From contig JAPJBO010000007.1 in the NCBI GenBank assembly GCA_030068145.1, positions 706,249 through 770,248 of the forward strand: a stretch of DNA of 64,000 bases. The letters are read 5' to 3'. Shown here piece after piece: positions 58,205-64,000 of the stretch. Position 1 is the stretch's first letter; every line of letters begins with the position of its first letter. A program made the translations under genes and the position numbers. The notes beneath the pieces are model-generated. The model was not told the origin of the DNA, ran no database searches, and was given only the letters and a program-made list of their open reading frames with translations. The stretch is from Diplonema papillatum (Eukaryota; Euglenozoa; Diplonemea; Diplonemida; Diplonemidae).

Positions 58205-60300
58205 CAACTGCCTGCGATATCCCAACCGGCTCAGCCAGGCCCACCGCTCCTTTCCGGCGGATACGCGATCCTGTCTCTGAATGCCCTGATGCCTGCTTGC
58301 TCTTGCCAGACGGTAGCGTCGGGCACGTGCAACAGGGGCCTTCTCGCGGGATCTTCCTGTGCTCTACTAACCTGAAAGGTCCTGGCGAGTTACGAACAGC
58401 CGCCTGGCAAGCCAGACTCGCACCGCTGTCCTGTCTGCAGACACTCAGGTTCCACGCTGCTGCTGGCCCTCTGTGTCCGTGGCTCAATGGACCGAAATAC
58501 GGTGCTGATGGGACCAGTGCGGTGCCGAGCACACATCCAATCCAAGAATGTCCCTAACCCGCCACCCCGGGCTCCCGCTCCATCAAACATATTTTTTCGC
58601 ATGCGCGATTCGGGGCACACATAATTGGTACTCTCCGTCTTTCCACCTGCGACTCATAACAAGCAAATGGCTGCTGTTTCGTGCAGCACCTTTTTCAGGG
58701 GGCAACAAACGCGTTCGCATTATAGAAGAGACGGTTGGCAGCATACACAGCACAGTAGCCTTCGGTGCTGGACGGGTGGATTATGTATGGTAAAATGATC
58801 TACATCCACTGGGAAGGTTGTCGAACATACATTAACATCGACCAAGGTCACCCGAAGGCTTTAAACGGATTCTCAAGCGCACTTTTCGCTGCAAAGACTT
58901 TCTTTCGGAAAGACGAGCTTCGGAGAGTCCCGGGCCGGGAAGGAAAACGTATTTTCCCCTGCAGCTCGTGTCACCAGTGAAAGGTGAACTGGAACAGAAC
59001 AATACAGACGCTGATAATCGCTGCCCCAAGCTATCGTCGGTAACGCCGTCCCCTCCCCCCTAGCCCATGCAGACAAACAAATGATTTCCCCCCGCTCCGC
59101 AGTGCGCCTCAGAAGTGAGGAGAACAAACTCTCCGGGGAGATGAATGATCCCATGTAGTAGCCGTGAAGTTGTTGGCGTGAGCCTCGATGGAGCGTAGAT
59201 GAGCGGATCTTGGTTGTCGTAGGCCAGTATTCAATGAAGAAAATCGTCTCTCTCTCTCTCTCTCGGGAGGTCTGTTTCACCTTTCGCCTTGACTGGCGGA
59301 TGCTCCTCGAGGCTCGGTCGCGGCAACCAGTTGCCTTCGCATGGTTTTGCAGCGCGACCCCAGCCGTTTACGGCCTCCGACGGGAGTTCGACTTCTTCCC
59401 ATCTCTCGCTTCATCTTCGGCTTCTTCGCCATCAGACAGATTGGTTCCACTTTTTGTTTAGCTAGTTATGATTCGGGTTCTGTCCACTTTATCATCAACG
59501 CCCCATTTCCATTTTGCGAGACAGTTCGTCGTGCATACGGTGAACGAGGAAGTGTGTTTGGGATCATGCCTAGCGGATGTTCATCTACATCCCCCGGCAC
59601 GTACAAGCAAGCGTTTGTTAGCGCACATGGGACGGAAAGGGGGGGTACCTCTACTTGAAAAAACGTGTGCCAGCTTGGCTGAGTTAAAGTCCACGGGGGG
59701 GGGGGGGGGGGGGGGCCACAATCGGTACTGCTGATTGTGTACCGACGCAAGATTTTACCCTGTACTCTACGGGGACGTATACCGGGTTTCAGAAGCTGAT
59801 CGGCACGATCACCACCAGAGACGACGTAGCGCAACCTCGCGGCAACACGCCGCACGCCCTTGGGAACTCGGACTCGGTGCGTCGTAGAAGTGTGGCGTTG
59901 GCAGGATAGTGGTAAGCTTCTTGCGAATTCGGAACCCCTTTCGCGGCGCAGGCGCCGCCCCTTGCGAACGTCAGGGCACTGAGCTTTGCGGACGGGCGGA
60001 CGGAGTGGTTCCCTCACACCAACGGGCGACAAAAAACGACTCGACCGGCATCTGCGCTTTTTTCTCGTCAGTACAGGGGGAAACACCCGAGGGTTGGCGA
60101 AAATAGAGCATTGAGTTTGACCGACGGGGATCCCTGCAGAGTCCTTTGGCCCCACCTATGCTCCCGAGATCGGACCCCTCACCGGTACCCGACGAACCAG
60201 TGTTCACACACAGGCAGACTTGGCTAAAAGTACAAGTCAAGAGCAACAAGGTACCCATAGACACATGAGAGAAGGATTTCGATGCGGCGAATAGCCCCCA
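58205..60300. other. No confident gene
   Basis: Holds a short repeat (CAGAAGTGAGGAGA...CTCCGGGGAGATG at 59110-59145), a (CT)n tract at 59245-59265 and a G-run at about 59694-59716. Open frames on either strand look like repeats or chance. Confidence 0.35.
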
Positions 60301-60310
60301 TAGCCGGCAA

Positions 60311-60754
60311 ATGGAAGTCGGAAGGGATACGGATACTGGTCTAGCCTACCTGGTGGTCGAGGATGTTGACGCTGAACTGCGTACCGCGTTTCATGACCTG
60401 CTGATAACTCCTTTTGGGGCCTCGCTGATTCACTTCGTGTCAACCGTAGAGGTGCGCGTGGATCAGACAGTGAAGTCTCGGGTGTTTGTGCTCTCAAAGG
60501 TGCACCTGCTTGTGTACAAGGTAGACGCCGCGTTGCAAGGTATTGTCGCAATCTCCGGGTTGCAATCGATGACTGTCGGCAGCGGTGGCTGGGTCTCTTT
60601 GCGGCATCAAGGTGTGCCCCTCGCAAATTTACAAACGAATTGCCATCGCCCTTCCGAGAAGGGGGACACCATTGAAACGAATCCAAGCATACCGTTCACG
60701 CACACACACAAGCGTAGGGGTAGCAGCCATTGCAGAATGCTTGGCGACATGTGA
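60311..60754 (+). CDS. Hypothetical ORF, 147 codons
   Basis: ATG 60311 opens a frame with a non-repetitive protein-like first 100 residues (LAYLVVEDVDAELRTAFHDL, VHLLVYKVDAALQGIVAISG). I recognise no family. The minus strand is also open across the same stretch, so the coding strand is not certain. It might be a transposon ORF remnant or an exon. Confidence 0.25.
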   Translation: MEVGRDTDTGLAYLVVEDVDAELRTAFHDLLITPFGASLIHFVSTVEVRVDQTVKSRVFVLSKVHLLVYKVDAALQGIVAISGLQSMTVGSGGWVSLRHQGVPLANLQTNCHRPSEKGDTIETNPSIPFTHTHKRRGSSHCRMLGDM

Positions 60755-60990
60755 TACGCGTCACTTCCCCGTGCAAGCGAGTCTCGGAACAGGACTGTGA
60801 CCCAGGTGGCGACGGGTGCTAGCACCAGGAGTTGGGAACAGCTAGGCAGGCCAAGCTCATTGCACAGAGAGAGTTTGCATATTCTATAATGCGTCCTTCC
60901 TCACTCTTAGCGTCCTAACCGGTCCTTTTTATGCCGAACCAAATGGAAATAAAAGGAAGAAATCTCCCTCCCTCCGCCTGTCCCTCCCTC

Positions 60991-61164
60991 TCAACGCAAG
61001 TAATTCAAGATGGCTGCGGTCCAGCGGTTGGTCAGCGGATCGTCGTACGTCGATTTCACACGCTCAGCAACGAACTTCAACGCCGGCGGCCTTCGTAGAG
61101 CGAAATCCTCCAACACGCCTTTCAAGCTGGACAACCCTTGCGGATAGGCCTCCGGAGCGCTCGA
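60991..61164 (-). CDS. Possible terminal exon (strand ambiguous)
   Basis: On the minus strand, ATCCACAACGCAG would be a splice acceptor leading into a 57-codon exon that ends at TGA 60991 (contains GLSSLKGVLEDFALRRPPAL and LTNRWTAAILNYLR). On the plus strand the same DNA offers ATG 61010 in good context (CAAGATGG) and a 45-codon frame containing VQRLVSGSSYVDF. If it spliced at 61094 (GTAGAG) that frame would join the response-regulator exon in the correct phase. The minus reading looks slightly more protein-like, but would put its gene antisense to the response regulator. Confidence 0.3.
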   Translation of the reverse strand, partial: SSAPEAYPQGLSSLKGVLEDFALRRPPALKFVAERVKSTYDDPLTNRWTAAILNYLR

Positions 61165-61341
61165 GGCTGCGTTGTGGATATGGTGAGATGTGCCGCCTGT
61201 GTAAAGCTCTCTCTGTATTTGGTCGCCTTTCACTTCCACCTATAGTAGGAGAGTATCCACCCTTTTACCGTCTTCCCTGCTTTAATGGAGGTCCTGCCAG
61301 AGGATCATGTATATTTCTCATCGGCCATTCAATCTCTGCAG

Positions 61342-62558
61342 GGCGAAACGAACCGACCGTCAGCCTGACTGCCCGCGTCCCCGAAGCCGCGAAGCTGATG
61401 CGGCTTCTGTACAACCTGCACCGCCACCACACCCACCGCGAGCTCGCTGTGGCACTCGATGAGGACATGCCGCCGGAGCAGGTCTTTGCGGAAAGCGCGC
61501 GGTTCCCCTCTTGGCGGCCGGACGTGACGCTGTCAGCGTGCGTCACGAGGATCCCGGTACGCCGCCCAGCGGAGTCGTCGGAAGCGGGGCGGTCGCACGG
61601 GAGCTACTACTCGTTGTCGAGGCTCGAGGGCGACACGCCGCCGGAGCTGCCCTTGTCCGATTGTTCGAACAGCCCGCCTGCAATGAGCCTGCCGTCAAGT
61701 TCGCCTCCCCCCGTCGAAAACCCAGACCGCCAAGAAGACCGGAGGGACCGCGCTGCCGCTGGTTCAACCCGCTCGAGCCCCCCGAAAGCTTCGGAAAAGC
61801 AGTGCTTCCCCGTCGACAAGCCTGCCCGCCAAGAAGACCGGAAGGACCGCGCTGCCACTGTTGATGCAACCGGTTGCTCGCCTCGTTCGAGCTCCCCTCC
61901 GCGAGCCTCGAAAAAACAGTGCCTCCCAACCGACAGCGGCTGCGGCGAAGCCGTTGGAGCTGGAGATGAACCAACAGCGACCCGCCCGTTCCACCTGGAC
62001 GACCTGGGGATGCCAGACGCTGCTGAGAGGACCCGTGCCTGCGCTCCCGCAGGTCCTAACGAGTCTGCAGCCAGCACACGGAAGCGCTTCGCGCGCGGGT
62101 GGAGGCACGCGAGGCCTGCTTGCGGCGGTGGTGGTGGTGGTGGTGGAACCGCGGAGTTGCGGGTTCTCGTCGTCGACGACATCGCCGTGAACGCCCAGGT
62201 CTTGGCGAGGAAGCTCGGGGCGTTGGGCGTCGCGGAGGTGCATGCCTGCATGAACTCGGAGGAGGGGTTCAAAAAGCTGTCCGCCGGCGGGACCTACAGC
62301 GTCGTCCTCCTCGACGACGACATGCCGGGAGACATTAGCAGCCGGGAGTTCTTGGAGCATGTGCGGCGGTCGCGCGGCGCGAATGCTTTCACGCCGTTTT
62401 TGAGCGTCGTTCTCTCGCCGTCGGCTCGCGACGTCAGAAACGCCCTGGCCTCCGGGTTCGCGGGATGCCTCTCGAAGCCTGTGCAGACGCGTGACCTCAA
62501 AGTACTGGTCGACCAGCTTCGCAAGCGTGCCGCGCTCCAGACCGGCAATCGAGTGTGA
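61342..62558 (+). CDS. Response-regulator receiver protein (terminal exon)
   Basis: The exon follows CAATCTCTGCAG in phase 1, so an upstream exon exists but is not certain. It encodes about 405 residues: an unrecognised N-terminal part (LTARVPEAAKLMRLLYNLHR), a low-complexity Ser/Pro/Asp/Arg middle with an internal repeat (ARQEDRKDRAA), a poly-Gly tract, then a receiver domain at about 271-399. The receiver has the acidic pair in RVLVVDD, the phosphate-accepting Asp as the first D of LLDDDMPG, a Ser where Thr/Ser is usual (VVLSPS) and the conserved Lys in CLSKPV, so phosphotransfer chemistry looks intact. No kinase domain is present; it may take phosphate from a separate hybrid histidine kinase. 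Its 3' part is duplicated at 62743-63017. Confidence 0.8.
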
Positions 62559-62639
62559 TGCAAGTACTTGTCGGCTGCGAGGCGAGACTCCGGTAGTGGT
62601 CGCTAGTTTGTTAGTGTGCCCGCTGCAGGTCAACAACTG

Positions 62640-63360
62640 AGCTCAGAACAAACTCGCGTTAGCTTGTAAGTGTGCTCGCTGCTCTGCTTGATATCAACAG
62701 CACTGGTCAGCTAGTTTTGTTAGTCATGCAAAGCTTGATATTTGGGAGTTTTTGGAGCACGTGCGGCGGTCGCGCGGCGCGAATGCTTTCACGCCGTTTT
62801 TGAGCGTCGTTCTCTCGCCGTCGGCTCGCGACGTCAGAAACGCCCTGGCCTCCGGGTTCGCGGGGTGCCTCTCGAAGCCTGTGCAGACGCGTGACCTCAA
62901 AGTACTGGTCGACCAGCTTCGCAAGCGTGCCGCGCTCCAGACCGGCAATCGAGTGTGATGCAAGTACTAGTCGGCTGCGAGGCGAGACTCCGGTAGTGGT
63001 CGGCTAGTTTGTTAGTGAACTTACTCGCGTTAGCTTGGAAGTGTGCTCGCTGCAGGTCAACAACTGGGCTTAATATAGAACTAAATCGCGTTAGCTTGTA
63101 AGTTTGCTCGCTGCACTGAGCTTGATATCAAAACTGGCGGTACTGGTCAGCTAGCTTGTAAGTGTGCTCGCTGCAGGTCAACAACTGAGCATACTATAAG
63201 AACTAACTCGCGTTAGCTTGTAAGTGTGCTCGCTGCACTGCTTGATATCAAAACTACCGGCACTGGTCAGCTAGCTTGTAAGTCATGCAAAGCTTGATAT
63301 TTGAACTCACGGTACTGGTCGGTTAGCTTGTAAGTGTGCTCGTTGCAGGTCAACAACTGC
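62640..63360. repeat. Tandem repeat 3' of the response regulator
   Basis: Units contain GCGTTAGCTTGTAAGTGTGC, TCGCTGCACTGCTTGATATC, and a CGGTACTGGTCAGCTAGCTTG part, repeated about six times with deletions. The duplicated receiver piece lies inside this array. Confidence 0.7.
62743..63017 (+). pseudogene. Duplicated 3' end of the receiver exon
   Basis: Matches 62344-62617 with only a few substitutions. It covers the last 68 or so codons (from FLEHVRRS to the stop) and the flank. It lacks the acidic pair and the phospho-accepting Asp, so it cannot act as a receiver on its own. Confidence 0.85.
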
Positions 63361-63624
63361 AGAGTGCGCTTCTCTCGAAGCTACTTGTGCCTGCTATAGT
63401 TCCCCGGGAATCTTGCGAAACTGGAAGCCTCTGGAGAGGTGGTCTGGTCTCAGTAACTTGTCTCTCTCTCTTCTGACGTCGTCTCAAACTCGACGACGAC
63501 GTCGTTATTAGATAGGTCACGCCAAACTAACGCCAACCCGCGTCAGTGGAGGACCGCAGCTAGCCCGTAGATCCACAAGACAACAGCTACCCGACATTTT
63601 TTCCATTCCGGTTGCGTCACTGTT

Positions 63625-63749
63625 GATGCGTCGAGATGCCACCTTGGACGCCAAAAAGTGTGTGAGTTGGTATCGGACGGTACAGTGTGTTCCCTTGTCT
63701 GGAACTAATGCACACATATCATTCAAGCTCCGCAATGTACTTCTCTAAT
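63625..63749 (+). pseudogene. Copia-like polyprotein scrap
   Basis: The frame CVPLSGTNAHISFKLRNVLL and then a stop resembles the segment after the copia protease, where a LRNVLYVP-type block is conserved. Short and broken. Confidence 0.3.
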
Positions 63750-63866
63750 TAAGCCGGTTCACTAACGAACGCGGGTTTCACGGGCTGACCTGGATGGCCA
63801 GTCTTCTTTCATTTCTGGGTTCCGCTAAGGAAAAACCTCAGAGGCACACCTTGGGCCAAAGGCTTG

Positions 63867-64000
<134 letters not shown>

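Overview
The window looks like nuclear DNA of a microbial eukaryote. Protein-coding blocks are split by GT-AG introns whose reading phases match across the junctions. Genes are sparse and lie among large amounts of transposon debris, minisatellites, (GA)n tracts and tRNA-like repeats. The mix (Cys-rich/Thr-Pro-rich surface proteins with a multi-pass membrane domain, a stand-alone response-regulator receiver, a bacterial-type YdcF, an AlkB-like oxygenase, DIRS-, LINE- and copia-like fragments) suits a free-living alga or protist of the alveolate/stramenopile type. A chromerid such as Chromera is my guess only. No rRNA, CRISPR array or bacterial operon was seen.

Layout. 0-10 kb: minisatellites, a minus-strand open frame with Cys/His motifs, and a decayed DIRS-like retroelement whose RNase H is split by about 4.1 kb of nested inverted-repeat elements. 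10.4-14.8 kb: surface-protein gene 1 (two visible exons; the 5' end is not found and abuts satellite and retroelement debris). 14.8-22.5 kb: dispersed repeats, a LINE RT fragment and minisatellites. 22.5-24.6 kb and 31.0-33.2 kb: two copies, in opposite orientation, of one roughly 2.1-kb Mutator-like non-autonomous element, each with its own target duplication. 27.2-28.1 kb: a broken zinc-finger ORF, probably from a retroelement. 30.5-38.4 kb: several MITE-like elements (TA-flanked pair, a hAT-like one, others) and a GA-associated satellite array. 42.7-43.5 kb: a YdcF/DUF218 gene behind a 79/81-bp tandem array. 46.6-47.9 kb: an AlkB-like 2-oxoglutarate oxygenase with a basic C-terminus, followed by a tandem duplication of its own 3' end. 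50.3-57.5 kb: surface-protein gene 2, a complete four-exon model and paralogue of gene 1. 61.3-62.6 kb: terminal exon of a response-regulator gene, also followed by a duplicated 3' end and a tandem array. The last 0.4 kb holds a copia-like scrap and a (GA)n tract that runs off the end.

The best biology is the paralogous pair at 10.4-14.8 and 50.3-57.5 kb: a Cys-rich ectodomain, a mucin-like Thr/Pro/Ala stalk built from different repeat units in each copy, one segment ending in a conserved DWEFHPT motif, then about seven membrane helices and a Ser-rich tail. The intron at the DWEFHPT motif has identical position and phase in both. All function statements are from sequence reading alone.
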